Source: Iodobacter fluviatilis (GTDB taxonomy: Bacteria; Pseudomonadota; Gammaproteobacteria; Burkholderiales; Chitinibacteraceae). From it: a stretch of DNA of 64,000 nt. The notes under the pieces are model-generated. The model saw only the letters and a list, made by a program, of their open reading frames with translations. It was not told the origin of the DNA and ran no database searches. This document shows, piece by piece, positions 18,702 through 28,042 of this stretch (the stretch's first letter is position 1; each line of letters starts with the position of its first letter). The stretch is from contig NZ_CP025781.1 of assembly GCF_004194535.1 (NCBI RefSeq), positions 2,666,001 through 2,730,000 of the forward strand, read 5' to 3'. A program made the translations under genes and the position numbers.

Positions 18702-19265
18702 ATGTCTTTGATTAATAGCGAAATTAAACCATTTAAAGTTAACGCATACCATGCAGGTAAATTCACTTCGGTAAGCGAAGCCGATCTAAAAGGCAAGTGG
18801 TCGATTGTGTTCTTCTACCCAGCTGATTTTACTTTTGTTTGCCCTACCGAATTGGGCGACTTGGCTGATTTTTACCCAGAATTCCAAAAAATGGGTGTAG
18901 AGGTTTACTCGGTTTCTACCGATACCCAGTTCACTCACAAGGCTTGGCACGATACATCGGACACGATCAAAAAGATCAACTACCCGATGCTGGCTGACCC
19001 TACCGGCACACTGACCCGCAATTTTGATGTGATGATCGAAGAAGAAGGCCTGGCACTGCGCGGCACTTTCTTGATCAACCCAGAAGGCCAGATCAAGCTG
19101 TGCGAAATTCACGATAACGGCATTGGCCGCTCTGCTTCTGAGCTGATGCGCAAAGTGCAAGCCGCTCAATATATTGCAAAGCACCCAGGTGAAGTTTGTC
19201 CAGCTAAATGGCAACCAGGTGCTGCAACCTTGGCTCCATCGCTTGATTTAGTGGGTAAGATTTAA
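18702..19265 (+). CDS. ahpC: Alkyl hydroperoxide reductase subunit C (peroxiredoxin)
   Basis: 187 residues, the typical length. Peroxidatic Cys is in [10 protein letters not shown] and resolving Cys in GEVCPAKW. AhpC reduces hydrogen peroxide and organic peroxides in the cytoplasm and is re-reduced by AhpF. AGGAG lies 8 bases before the ATG. The upstream 170 bp are AT-rich and contain a plausible promoter; an OxyR site could not be established. ahpF follows after 114 bp. Confidence 0.97.
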   Translation: MSLINSEIKPFKVNAYHAGKFTSVSEADLKGKWSIVFFYPADFTFVCPTELGDLADFYPEFQKMGVEVYSVSTDTQFTHKAWHDTSDTIKKINYPMLADPTGTLTRNFDVMIEEEGLALRGTFLINPEGQIKLCEIHDNGIGRSASELMRKVQAAQYIAKHPGEVCPAKWQPGAATLAPSLDLVGKI

Positions 19266-19272
19266 TTAAACG

Positions 19273-19299
19273 CGTAGGGTGGGTTATACCCGCCCTACG
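19273..19299. repeat. GTAGGGTGGG hairpin between ahpC and ahpF
   Basis: CGTAGGGTGGGT (19273-19284) pairs with ACCCGCCCTACG (19288-19299), 12 bp with one G-U. There is no T run after it on the + strand, so it may lower rather than end transcription into ahpF, or stabilise ahpC mRNA. Confidence 0.65.
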
Positions 19300-19379
19300 A
19301 TTATCGCTTTTATTGCAAAAGCACTTTCTTTATCAGCGCAAAGCGCTTTTTCAATAAAAACTATTCCGGAGAATTCACC

Positions 19380-20924
19380 ATGCTTGAATCAAATATTAAA
19401 TCCCAACTTGCTGCCTATTTAGAAAAACTGCAATTCCCCATTGAGCTGATTGCTTCTTTAGATGAAAGCAGCGCTGCGCTAGAGATGAAAAGCTTGCTGC
19501 AAGAAATCACCGAGCTTTCAGACAAAATCACCCTGCGCTTTGATGATGCTGCGTTGAAACCTTCCTTTGGCATTGCACGTATTGGGGAAGAGGCCCGTGT
19601 GCGTTTTGCTGGGATTCCGATGGGGCATGAGTTTACTTCCTTGGTGCTGGGCCTGCTGCAAGTTGGTGGGCATCCGCCCAAGATTGAAGCAGCGCTGATT
19701 GAGCAAATTAAAGCTTTGCCTGGCGAGCTGCGTTTTGAAACTTTTATTTCGCTGACCTGCCAAAATTGCCCAGAAGTGGTGCAATCGCTGAATTTACTAG
19801 CGGTGCTTAATCCAAAGATTAGCCATGTGATGATTGATGGTGCGCTGTATCAAGATGAAGTGAATGCTAGGCAAATTATGTCCGTGCCTTCGGTTTATCT
19901 CAATGGCGAGGCTTTTGGTCAAGGCCGGATGGGCGTAGAAGAAATTGTTGCCAAGCTCGATACCGGCTCGTTAGAGCGTCAGGCTGAAGTGATCACTGCT
20001 AAAGCACCGTTCGATTTGCTGGTGATTGGTGGTGGACCCGCTGGCGCAGCGGCTGCTGTTTACGCAGCACGTAAAGGGATTCGTACCGGCGTGGTGGCCG
20101 AGCGCTTTGGTGGGCAAGTGCTTGACACTATGAGTATCGAAAATTTTATCTCGGTACAAGAAACCGAAGGGCCAAAGCTGGTCACCGCATTAGAGCAGCA
20201 CGTGAAGCAATACGATGTGGATATTATTAATCTGCAACGCGCCGAATCGCTGAGCCTAGATGAAAATGGCATTAGCCAGATTCGCCTTGCTAGTGGCGCT
20301 ACCTTAAAAAGCAAATCGGTGATTATTGCGACCGGTGCACGCTGGCGCGAAATGAATGTGCCAGGTGAAAAAGAATACCGTGGTCGAGGCGTTGCATATT
20401 GCCCGCATTGCGATGGGCCACTATTTAAAGGCAAACGCATAGCGGTAGTGGGGGGAGGCAATTCTGGCGTTGAAGCCGCCATTGATCTGGCTGGGATTGT
20501 AGAGCACGTTACCCTGCTGGAGTTCGGTAGCGAGCTACGCGCCGATGCGGTGTTGCAGAAAAAACTTTATAGCCTGCCCAATGTGGTGGTGCTGAAACAA
20601 GCGCAAACTACATCCGTATTGGGCGATGGGCAAAAGGTCAGCGGCCTGCAATATACCGATCGCCAAACAGGTGAATCGCATCAAGTCGACTTAGCAGGAA
20701 TCTTTGTGCAAATTGGCTTGCTGCCGAATACCGATTGGCTAAAAGGCACGCTTGAATTAAGTAAACATGGCGAAATTGAGGTTGATAACCGTGGGCAAAC
20801 TTCTTTAGCTGGGGTGTTTGCCGCAGGGGATGTCACTACCGTGCCCTTCAAGCAAATCGTGATTGCGATGGGCGATGGTGCAAAAGCATCGCTGGGCGCG
20901 TTTGATTACTTGATGCGTCATTAA
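19380..20924 (+). CDS. ahpF: Alkyl hydroperoxide reductase subunit F
   Basis: 514 residues. The N-terminal tandem thioredoxin-like domain carries the CxxC of [10 protein letters not shown] (about 130). The thioredoxin-reductase-like part has FAD-binding [19 protein letters not shown], redox pair [13 protein letters not shown] loop [12 protein letters not shown] and GVFAAGDVT near the end. It passes electrons from NAD(P)H via FAD to AhpC. GGAG lies upstream of the ATG. It probably shares a transcript with ahpC, with the hairpin in between setting relative levels. Confidence 0.97.
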   Translation: MLESNIKSQLAAYLEKLQFPIELIASLDESSAALEMKSLLQEITELSDKITLRFDDAALKPSFGIARIGEEARVRFAGIPMGHEFTSLVLGLLQVGGHPPKIEAALIEQIKALPGELRFETFISLTCQNCPEVVQSLNLLAVLNPKISHVMIDGALYQDEVNARQIMSVPSVYLNGEAFGQGRMGVEEIVAKLDTGSLERQAEVITAKAPFDLLVIGGGPAGAAAAVYAARKGIRTGVVAERFGGQVLDTMSIENFISVQETEGPKLVTALEQHVKQYDVDIINLQRAESLSLDENGISQIRLASGATLKSKSVIIATGARWREMNVPGEKEYRGRGVAYCPHCDGPLFKGKRIAVVGGGNSGVEAAIDLAGIVEHVTLLEFGSELRADAVLQKKLYSLPNVVVLKQAQTTSVLGDGQKVSGLQYTDRQTGESHQVDLAGIFVQIGLLPNTDWLKGTLELSKHGEIEVDNRGQTSLAGVFAAGDVTTVPFKQIVIAMGDGAKASLGAFDYLMRH

Positions 20925-20926
20925 AA

Positions 20927-20960
20927 TGTAGGGTGGGCACATTTTTGTGCCCACCCTACA
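20927..20960. terminator. Bidirectional terminator between ahpF and the peroxidase gene
   Basis: A perfect 14-bp stem TGTAGGGTGGGCAC / GTGCCCACCCTACA with a T-rich loop lies between convergent genes whose stops are 40 bp apart. It is a member of the GTAGGGTGGG hairpin family. Confidence 0.8.
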
Positions 20961-20964
20961 AGTT

Positions 20965-21486
20965 TTACTTCTTCAGCCAGCCTTCAATTTTGCCAATAAT
21001 TTCTTTATCGTCTGGTTCGGTGACTGAGCTGTAGGCATTGACTGTTTTGCCATCTGGGGCGATTAAATATTTGTAGAAGTTCCACTTGGGCGAGGTGTCA
21101 GAGGCGGTGGTGAGTCTTTTAAACAGCGGGTTTGCGTCTGAGCCGCGTACGCTGGATTTCTCTAGCATGGGGAATTCTACAAAGTAGGTGAGTTTACAAA
21201 AATCGCCGATTTCTTTGTTATCGGCTAGTTCTTGTTTGAAGTCATTGGATGGAAAGCCCACCACTAGTAATCCTTGCTCTTTGTATTTGGCGTAGATTTT
21301 TTCTAGTTTTTCAAATTGCGGAGTAAAGCCGCATTTACTGGCGGTATTCACCACCAGTATTGGCTTGCCGTTATAGGCGCATAAATCAAATGGTTTGCCT
21401 TGCAGCGTTTTGCTTTGAAAATCGAGTAAGGGCGGGCAGGCAGCGCTGCTGATGCCACTGACGAGTAAAAGTAATAGTGCACGCAT
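20965..21486 (-). CDS. Exported glutathione peroxidase-like thiol peroxidase
   Basis: 173 residues with a hydrophobic N-terminus (MRALLLLLVSGISSAAC) that looks like a signal peptide, possibly a lipoprotein signal with Cys17. The GPx fold shows NTASKCGFTPQF (peroxidatic Cys rather than selenocysteine), GFPSNDF and the WNF motif in PKWNFYKYL. It should reduce peroxides in the periplasm or envelope, complementing cytoplasmic AhpCF next door. The true electron donor may be thioredoxin-like rather than glutathione. Confidence 0.88.
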   Translation of the reverse strand: MRALLLLLVSGISSAACPPLLDFQSKTLQGKPFDLCAYNGKPILVVNTASKCGFTPQFEKLEKIYAKYKEQGLLVVGFPSNDFKQELADNKEIGDFCKLTYFVEFPMLEKSSVRGSDANPLFKRLTTASDTSPKWNFYKYLIAPDGKTVNAYSSVTEPDDKEIIGKIEGWLKK

Positions 21487-21574
21487 GGTGTTTCCTCGCC
21501 GTAGGTGTATTCGCAGGCATCAGTATAAGCCTGATGCCTGCGTAAAAGGCACGGCATGCCGCGCCTTGCATGGT

Positions 21575-22786
21575 TTATTTCTTGCAGCTACCTAAGTCCT
21601 GCCATACACCCCACTGACCGCTTTTTGCTGGTTCCTCACCAGTAGTCCACCATTTATTCTGATAGTTATGCAGATTCTGGCTGACTTTGGTATTGACCGT
21701 GGCATAAGTATTGGCAGCTTTCCAATCCGGTGCGCAGCTTGTGGACGGCGTAGGCGTTGGCACTGGTGTTGGCACTGGTGTTGGCACTGGTGTTGGTACA
21801 GGTGTTGGTACTGGAGTCGGCACGGGGGTTGGAACAATGACTCCACTGATATCCACTTTAAAGGTGTATTCACCATTATTGCGGGCGTAAACGCGATTAT
21901 CCTGCACAGATTTAACCGGCGATACGCTGCCATTGGTGGCCAGTACCCCCACGCTAATATAGCGTGAGCTGATATTGACCTTCTGGGCTAGATAGAAAGG
22001 CCAGTTTGCTGCCAGCGCGGTATTTTCGCCGGTTTGGGTGTCGTAGCCGGTGGTAATGGAGAAGCTTTCTACGTCGCGGCCATCTTTATCAAATAGACGG
22101 AAAGTGATTTTGCTATCGGCTTTTAAATCCTGCTGAGCACGGATTTGTCCTAGCTCCTTATAGGTAGAAAGGCCTCCGGAGAAATTGACATCCGAGCAGG
22201 AGTAAAACGCTTCAGCACTGTCGCTGCGCTGCCACACATTATAAATAATATGCACACCGGTTTTTTTAGGCAGCGGGCAGCTGAGTGTGTATTTTTTATC
22301 TATGGCTGCCGTATTGCCCAGCGTGCAAAACGGCGTGTCTTCTAGATCAGACCAAGCCAGTGTTTTGTTTGGGTTCCAGCCATCTTTGGTAATAAAAAAC
22401 TGCCAGTTGCGCGTTTGGTGGGGTGCTGGTGCGGTGTAGATAAAATCGAATTGGCCATTGGCATCGGCGGCGATCGGTGTGGCTGGCCAATCGCTGCGGG
22501 CCAGATTCATGCCTGCGTAATTAGATTTACCCCCTGCACAGAGTTGGCCATCAGGAACAAAGGCTTGGTGATTGCCGTTTGGCAGTTGGTTTACACCTGA
22601 CCAGTCGTAGAGCATTTGTGGGCCAGATGTAGCCACAGCAGCTTGGCAGGCCGCAGATTTAGGGTTTTCAGGGCCTTCTTTAGAACAGCTTAAAATGCGG
22701 CTTATCGGAACTTCCATACTGCCGTGAGTACTGGCAAGTGGCGATAGCAGGCTGGCCAGCAGGGCGGGTAGGGCGTATTTATTCAT
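21575..22786 (-). CDS. gbpA: Secreted GbpA-like chitin-active lytic polysaccharide monooxygenase (AA10)
   Basis: 403 residues from the ATG at 22786. After a signal peptide (MNKYALPALLASLLSPLAST) the mature protein would begin at His21, one arm of the copper histidine brace; the second is the His of APHQTRNWQFFIT. The AA10 domain spans to about residue 205. A GbpA domain-2-like module follows (ADSKITFRLFDKDGRD...VEYTF-type end near 310). Then come a PTPV-repeat linker and a C-terminal carbohydrate-binding module of CBM5/12 type (APDWKAANTYATVNTKVSQN, KWWTTGEEP). It should oxidatively cleave chitin outside the cell and aid attachment. It is monocistronic. The start at 22951 in the longer frame is not credible. 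Confidence 0.93.
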   Translation of the reverse strand: MNKYALPALLASLLSPLASTHGSMEVPISRILSCSKEGPENPKSAACQAAVATSGPQMLYDWSGVNQLPNGNHQAFVPDGQLCAGGKSNYAGMNLARSDWPATPIAADANGQFDFIYTAPAPHQTRNWQFFITKDGWNPNKTLAWSDLEDTPFCTLGNTAAIDKKYTLSCPLPKKTGVHIIYNVWQRSDSAEAFYSCSDVNFSGGLSTYKELGQIRAQQDLKADSKITFRLFDKDGRDVESFSITTGYDTQTGENTALAANWPFYLAQKVNISSRYISVGVLATNGSVSPVKSVQDNRVYARNNGEYTFKVDISGVIVPTPVPTPVPTPVPTPVPTPVPTPVPTPTPSTSCAPDWKAANTYATVNTKVSQNLHNYQNKWWTTGEEPAKSGQWGVWQDLGSCKK

Positions 22787-23000
22787 TGTTGTCTCATCCA
22801 TCGTTATTGAAAGGGAATCTCTGATCTCTGTCAGATGATTTTTTGAAAGCATTAAAAACATTAAATTGGGTTTATTTTGATAAAAATAGTAAAAATTTAT
22901 TACATTGAGTGTTTGTTGAGGCGAATGAGTAACAAATCGGGTGCTGTCCAAATTTGTTTAGGTTTTGGATCAACGCTGGGCGATGCACAAAGCGCGGAGC

Positions 23001-26000
23001 TTAAGTTTGTGGCGGGTACAGGCCCAACTGGCTGAGCGCATTGCAGCTTTGCTGGAAGAGCGAGTTAAGCGTAGCTATTTGCTCCGGCAGCTCGGTGGCT
23101 GAGGTGTTATTTTCTAGCTCAGCCAGCATGGCTCCAAGCGGCATGGCACCTATGGTTAGGGCGATGGCTTTTAGGCGATGGCTTTCTTCTTGTATCTTAA
23201 GAAAATCTTTGTTGATAAAAGCTTGATTCAGTGTTCCTAGCCCTTCATGGACAGCACTGACAAACTTCTCACAATATTTTTGTTGCCGCTCGATGTTGCT
23301 GCCTAGCATATTCTCTAGCTCTGTGAGATCGATAAGCACTTGGTTTGGTGTGTTTTCTAATGGTACTTGAGGGGTGGGCTGGGGCTGAGTGATGTTTAGC
23401 CCTAGCCCTAGCCCTAGGCATTCGGCTACGGTGTGGTACAGTTTTTCGGCCTGCACCGGTTTGGCAATAAAATGATTCATCCCCGCATTACTACAATGCT
23501 GCTGGTATTCCGGCGAGATATTCGCGGTCATGGCGATAATAGGTATTTGATCAAAGGCAGGGTTTTGCCTGAGTAGTTGGCAGGCGGTAATGCCATCCAT
23601 TTCAGGCATTTGTACATCAAGTAAAATAAGATCAAATACAGACTCACTGCTTAGGCGCATCACTTCAAGACCATTATTGGCGATCACAACTTCGGCCCCC
23701 ATTAGCTCTAATAGCTCGCTGCCTATTTGTTGATTAAAAGGGTGGTCATCGGCTAGCAAAATACGTTTGCCACTTAAGAAGTGCGCTGCTTGGCTTAAAG
23801 GAGGCGGGGCTAAAGCTAGTGGGGCATGTGCGGCGGGTAATTGCAGCTGAAAGCTAAACTCACTGCCTATCCCCAGCTGGCTTTGCAGGCTCAACTCTCC
23901 CCCCATTAATTGGACTAACTCACGGCTAATGACTAGCCCCAGCCCAGTGCCACCGTATTTTCGGGTAATTGAATTATCTGCTTGCTGAAAGGAGTTAAAT
24001 AACTGCGTTTGCGCTGCCGCTGAAATCCCAATGCCACTGTCGATGATGCAAAATAGCAGCGTGTCACCTTTGGCTTTTATGTTGAGGCTGACATGCCCTT
24101 TTGCTGTAAATTTAATGGCGTTGCTGAGTAAATTCAGCAAAACTTGTTTGAGACGCAAATCATCGCCATGTAGATAATCAGGGATGTGCTGCTCGATATT
24201 AATATTGAGCTGTAGGCCTTTTTCCTCGGCTTTAAGCCGCAGTAGCTCTTCAATCTGTGCGATTAATTTAGCTAGGGCAAAGTCTTGCGGATTGAGCTCT
24301 AGCTTGCCCGCTTCAATTTTAGAAAAATCCAGCACATCATTCATTAGTTCTAAAAGATGCGTTCCAGAGTGCGTGATTTTTTCTAAATAGCCTCGCTGCT
24401 TGGGGTTTAGCGCGGTGAGCTGAGCAAGCTGAGCCATGCCTAACACGCTATTGAGCGGGGTACGAATTTCATGGCTCATATTTGTTAAAAAGGTGCTTTT
24501 AGCCTGATTGGCTTGTTCGGCCTGCAATTTAGCGGCTTCTAGCGCTTGAGTGCGCTCAATGACGCGCAGCTCTAGGGTTGCGGTAAATTGTATGAGTGCA
24601 TCATCGAGTGCTTTGCGCTCCGTAGTATCACGGATCATGGCGGTAAATACCGGGTTGCCATTGTTTTCTAGATAAGAAATGGTGACATCGGCCGGAAAGA
24701 TCCTACCGTCCGCTTTGCGGCCCTCTACGGAGCGTACCGATCGGCCATGCATTTGCCTTGGATTACTATCTATGTTTGCAAAGTGATGCATCTGTTGGCG
24801 GAGGCCAGATGCCAGAGCTAGGGGGATGAGGGCTTCAATGGGGTGGCCCAAGATATCTTGCTGGGCGTAGCCAAACATTTCTTCTGCAGCACCGTTAAAC
24901 AAAATAATATTGAATGCTGCATCGGTACTGATAATGGCATCCATCGCCGTTTCTATCATTCCCTTTAGTTGTGCCTGCTGAGCAAGTAGGGCGGCATCAG
25001 CGTTTTTGCGGGTGGTGATATCGCGGGTAATACCAATGAAATAGCTGATGATGCCTTGCTGATTAAGCACAGGAGTGATAATTAAGTCATTCCAAAAAAT
25101 ACTGCCATCTTGGCGGTAATTTATAATTTCCCCCGCAAACGGCTGGCCTTGCTCTAAAGCGCTACGGATCTGGCTAATGGTTTGCAGATCTGTTTGAGGC
25201 CCTTGGAGAAACCGGCAGTTTTTGTTAATAAAATCTTCACGCTGATAGCCGGTAATGCTGAGCAAAGCGTCATTGACTGAAATAATTTTTTGCTCAGCAT
25301 TACTAATGATCACCCCTTGAGAAATAGATTTTAGAATAAGGTCACTGAGTTTTAATTGCTCCTGTCCCCGCTTAATTGTGCTGATATCTGTCAGTAATAC
25401 AAAAAAGCCTTTTAGTACACCATCCGTTTTATCTGCAATATATTGCACCAGTAGATGGGTTGTTTCCCCTGCGCTATCTATACCGTTGCGCTCGTAGCAT
25501 TGGTTTTCTCCATTAAGTGCGGCGCTGACATAGCTGTTTATTGTTTTAAATAAGGCACCATCTAGCAAGTCCTGCATTTGGATGTTTTGCATCTGTTCTG
25601 GCGAGCGATTAAAAAGTGTGGCGTAAGATTTATTAGCAAATGCGCAGTGCAAGCTGGGTGTCCAGTAAGACACCATACAGGGAATATTTTCTGTGATAGC
25701 ACGGATAAAGTACTCACTTTGTTTCAGCGCATCTTCACGCTCCGCCAGCGTTTTAAGTAGCAGGTTAAAGCTGCCGAGCAGTTGGCCGATTTCATCGTTA
25801 TGATGAATCGGCAAGGCTTGCAAGGGTTGATCATTGCTGGCCATTCGGTTTAGGGCGCTGACGGCCGCACGCAATGGGCCCATTTGATGCCTTAATAGCC
25901 AAGCACTTAGCACGCTCGCTAGCAGTGTCATCAGCAGGGTAATCAAAAACATTCGCTGCTTCATGGCCTCAATAGGGGCAAAGGCTTCGTTTGTCGGTAG

Positions 26001-26825
26001 AGTCACGACGACATACCAATCTGCGGCAGTAATGCGCTTGGCGGAGATCAACACTTTTGTTTGGAGTGAAGTGACGGTTATGCCCGTGCCTTCTTCGCCA
26101 GCTGTAAATTGATCAATCAGTGGGCTCATCCCTAGCTCAGGGGTATGCGTCATAATCAGGCGTTTATCGGTAGCGCTTACAATGAGCTTATCTTTTGGGG
26201 CAATCAGTAGGTAACTGCCTGTTTTTCCATAGTTGTGCCCAATAAAGGTATCTAAAAAATTAGTCTGGGTAAGATCAATGACGCCTATCAGGCTGGCTAT
26301 TACTTTGCCCTGAGCATTGCGTATAGGGGCTGTCATCACAAAAAATGGCCGGTGCTGCTTTCCCATAAAGGGGGCACTGATCGTGTTGCGATTATTGTTA
26401 AGCGTGGTGGTGATGAAATCGCTTTCGAGCTCGTGCTCTGCGTGTCGGCCAAGGAGGGAGGGGATGGATGCAGTGACAGCGCCCTTGGCTTGGGCAATAA
26501 ATAGGCCGCCATTAAACAGCGTAAGCAGATAGCGGTTGTCTTCTAAATAGGATTGTAAGGCTGCGGCATTATTAAGCTTGATAGGGGGGATTTTAGTTGT
26601 AAAGTTGCTGAGTATATTGAGCCGTTCTTGTAGATCTTGGTTGATATGCGCGGCGGCGATGGAGGCGGTAGAGAATTGTTGGTCGCTAAGTAGGCGCTGC
26701 ATATCCTGCTGCAGCATCCGCTGCGCATAAAATGCCTGTGCCCATAGGCTGATCACAAAAATGAGCAGAGTAAAAAGAGTCACTCTGGTACTGAGTGAGC
26801 TCAATGGCCAGTGCTTTGCCGTCAT
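23001..26825 (-). CDS. Membrane hybrid sensor histidine kinase (Cache-HAMP-PAS-HisKA-HATPase-REC-Hpt)
   Basis: About 1274 residues from the ATG at 26825 (GGAG 6 bases upstream; an earlier ATG at 26852 has no such site). Two membrane helices (near 15-35 and 295-315) flank a periplasmic double-Cache sensor. HAMP follows (RHQMGPLRAAVSAL), then three PAS domains, HisKA with phospho-His in [15 protein letters not shown], an ATPase with [12 protein letters not shown], a receiver ([22 protein letters not shown]) and an Hpt domain (SHRLKAIALTIGA). It is therefore a complete intramolecular phosphorelay. It is last in a three-gene leftward operon with a response regulator and a second hybrid kinase. 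The ligand is unknown. Confidence 0.92.
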   Translation of the reverse strand: MTAKHWPLSSLSTRVTLFTLLIFVISLWAQAFYAQRMLQQDMQRLLSDQQFSTASIAAAHINQDLQERLNILSNFTTKIPPIKLNNAAALQSYLEDNRYLLTLFNGGLFIAQAKGAVTASIPSLLGRHAEHELESDFITTTLNNNRNTISAPFMGKQHRPFFVMTAPIRNAQGKVIASLIGVIDLTQTNFLDTFIGHNYGKTGSYLLIAPKDKLIVSATDKRLIMTHTPELGMSPLIDQFTAGEEGTGITVTSLQTKVLISAKRITAADWYVVVTLPTNEAFAPIEAMKQRMFLITLLMTLLASVLSAWLLRHQMGPLRAAVSALNRMASNDQPLQALPIHHNDEIGQLLGSFNLLLKTLAEREDALKQSEYFIRAITENIPCMVSYWTPSLHCAFANKSYATLFNRSPEQMQNIQMQDLLDGALFKTINSYVSAALNGENQCYERNGIDSAGETTHLLVQYIADKTDGVLKGFFVLLTDISTIKRGQEQLKLSDLILKSISQGVIISNAEQKIISVNDALLSITGYQREDFINKNCRFLQGPQTDLQTISQIRSALEQGQPFAGEIINYRQDGSIFWNDLIITPVLNQQGIISYFIGITRDITTRKNADAALLAQQAQLKGMIETAMDAIISTDAAFNIILFNGAAEEMFGYAQQDILGHPIEALIPLALASGLRQQMHHFANIDSNPRQMHGRSVRSVEGRKADGRIFPADVTISYLENNGNPVFTAMIRDTTERKALDDALIQFTATLELRVIERTQALEAAKLQAEQANQAKSTFLTNMSHEIRTPLNSVLGMAQLAQLTALNPKQRGYLEKITHSGTHLLELMNDVLDFSKIEAGKLELNPQDFALAKLIAQIEELLRLKAEEKGLQLNINIEQHIPDYLHGDDLRLKQVLLNLLSNAIKFTAKGHVSLNIKAKGDTLLFCIIDSGIGISAAAQTQLFNSFQQADNSITRKYGGTGLGLVISRELVQLMGGELSLQSQLGIGSEFSFQLQLPAAHAPLALAPPPLSQAAHFLSGKRILLADDHPFNQQIGSELLELMGAEVVIANNGLEVMRLSSESVFDLILLDVQMPEMDGITACQLLRQNPAFDQIPIIAMTANISPEYQQHCSNAGMNHFIAKPVQAEKLYHTVAECLGLGLGLNITQPQPTPQVPLENTPNQVLIDLTELENMLGSNIERQQKYCEKFVSAVHEGLGTLNQAFINKDFLKIQEESHRLKAIALTIGAMPLGAMLAELENNTSATELPEQIATLNSLFQQSCNALSQLGLYPPQT

Positions 26826-26891
26826 TACCGCTCCAGTTTCATCCGTCTGCACAGTAGCTCAGTGCTAAGTCCGAGAGCCTGCTCACCGCGT

Positions 26892-28031
26892 TTATGTTTT
26901 TGTAATCGTGTTTTGTAGTGCTTTAATGGCTTGGCTGAGTTGATCTTGAAAATCAGCATCGGCATGCAGGGTGTTGGAGACATCTTCTAGCCCGTAACGC
27001 ACGATATCGATAAAAGATGTTTCTTGACGTTCTGTAAGCTGCAATCCAACCAAAGATGCTTCAATGCGCGCGGTGACGCTGTTTAAAATAATGGCAGCTG
27101 AAGCGCGGCCATTTCTTTGTTTTTCGTCGATATTGCTGAGTGCCATCGTCAGCGATTTAACGGTGGCGGCAATGGTAATATCGCGCTGTTTGGCTTGTAG
27201 CATGATGTTGAGGGCTTCGAGTCGATATTCTGTAAATTCGACTAAGATGGCTAAATTGTCGCGCAAGCGGCCACAGCGATCAGGATCATGCACGGGCATA
27301 TTGCTGATAAAGGCACGACTATGCGGGTAGGTAATCGACATCCGGCTTTTAAATTGGGTGATGCGATCCATGCTCGACATATGGTGCATGATCGATACTT
27401 CTAGCGCACTGGCAGGCCCGCGCGCATTCACGGCGAGTGATTCATCATTGGGGAGAATCAGCTCAACGACGCTTTCCACCTCAAATAGTGCAAGGGCGTT
27501 GATCAGTGCCTTGGCCAGATCGAGCGGTGCGCTACAGTTGTTAAAATATTTGAGCCCTTCAATCAATAGCCCTGTTTCACTCATGCTCACCATCGCCAGC
27601 ATGGCGGTATTGGTGGCGTATTGGGCCTGTGATTTTAATTGCTGGCGCTCTTCAATCAGCTGCAAAACATGGGCCACTTTAGCTTGCAGCACTCTAGGGT
27701 TAGCGGGTTTGAGCACAAAGTCTTCTCCCCCCACATCAAAGCCCTGCAGCCGGTCTTCAATGCCATCAAGGGCAGATAAAAACAATACTGGGGTGTCGCT
27801 GATATCAAAATCATCTTTGATCTGGCGGCATAATTCATAGCCATCCATTTCTGGCATTTTGACATCGGCCAATACCAGCTTGGGGTGTTGCTGCTGCGCC
27901 AACAGGAGGGCGGTTTTGCCATTTTCAGCGGTGATGACATTACACGTTTCGCTCAGAGCGTCGAAGATAAAATCCAGCATAAACAGATCATCATCAACGA
28001 TGAGTACCAGTGGTTTGTCGTGATCATTCAT
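26892..28031 (-). CDS. Response regulator with unrecognised C-terminal region
   Basis: 379 residues. The receiver (1-125) is complete: LIVDDDLFMLDF acidic pocket, phospho-Asp in LADVKMPEMDGYE, FLSALD, and Lys in FVLKPANP. A coiled stretch (130-155) leads into about 220 residues with no DNA-binding, GGDEF, EAL or HD-GYP motif. Segments such as GLLIEGLKYFNNCSAPLDLA and VVELILPNDESLAVNARG look GAF-like in pattern only. It sits between two hybrid kinases, 11 bp after one and 66 bp before the other, so it should receive phosphate from one or both. The output is unknown; protein-protein signalling is likeliest. Confidence 0.85.
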   Translation of the reverse strand: MNDHDKPLVLIVDDDLFMLDFIFDALSETCNVITAENGKTALLLAQQQHPKLVLADVKMPEMDGYELCRQIKDDFDISDTPVLFLSALDGIEDRLQGFDVGGEDFVLKPANPRVLQAKVAHVLQLIEERQQLKSQAQYATNTAMLAMVSMSETGLLIEGLKYFNNCSAPLDLAKALINALALFEVESVVELILPNDESLAVNARGPASALEVSIMHHMSSMDRITQFKSRMSITYPHSRAFISNMPVHDPDRCGRLRDNLAILVEFTEYRLEALNIMLQAKQRDITIAATVKSLTMALSNIDEKQRNGRASAAIILNSVTARIEASLVGLQLTERQETSFIDIVRYGLEDVSNTLHADADFQDQLSQAIKALQNTITKT

Positions 28032-28042
28032 AAAGTTAATCC

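Noticed and set aside
21750-21834. Tandem repeat resembling a CRISPR array
   Set aside because: The units are contiguous 12-mers in frame with a PTPV protein linker, with no spacers. No CRISPR array or cas gene was seen in the window.
22787-22951. Extended N-terminus for the LPMO gene
   Set aside because: It would place 55 residues before a good signal peptide and has no similarity to the family; the ATG at 22786 gives a normal secreted protein.
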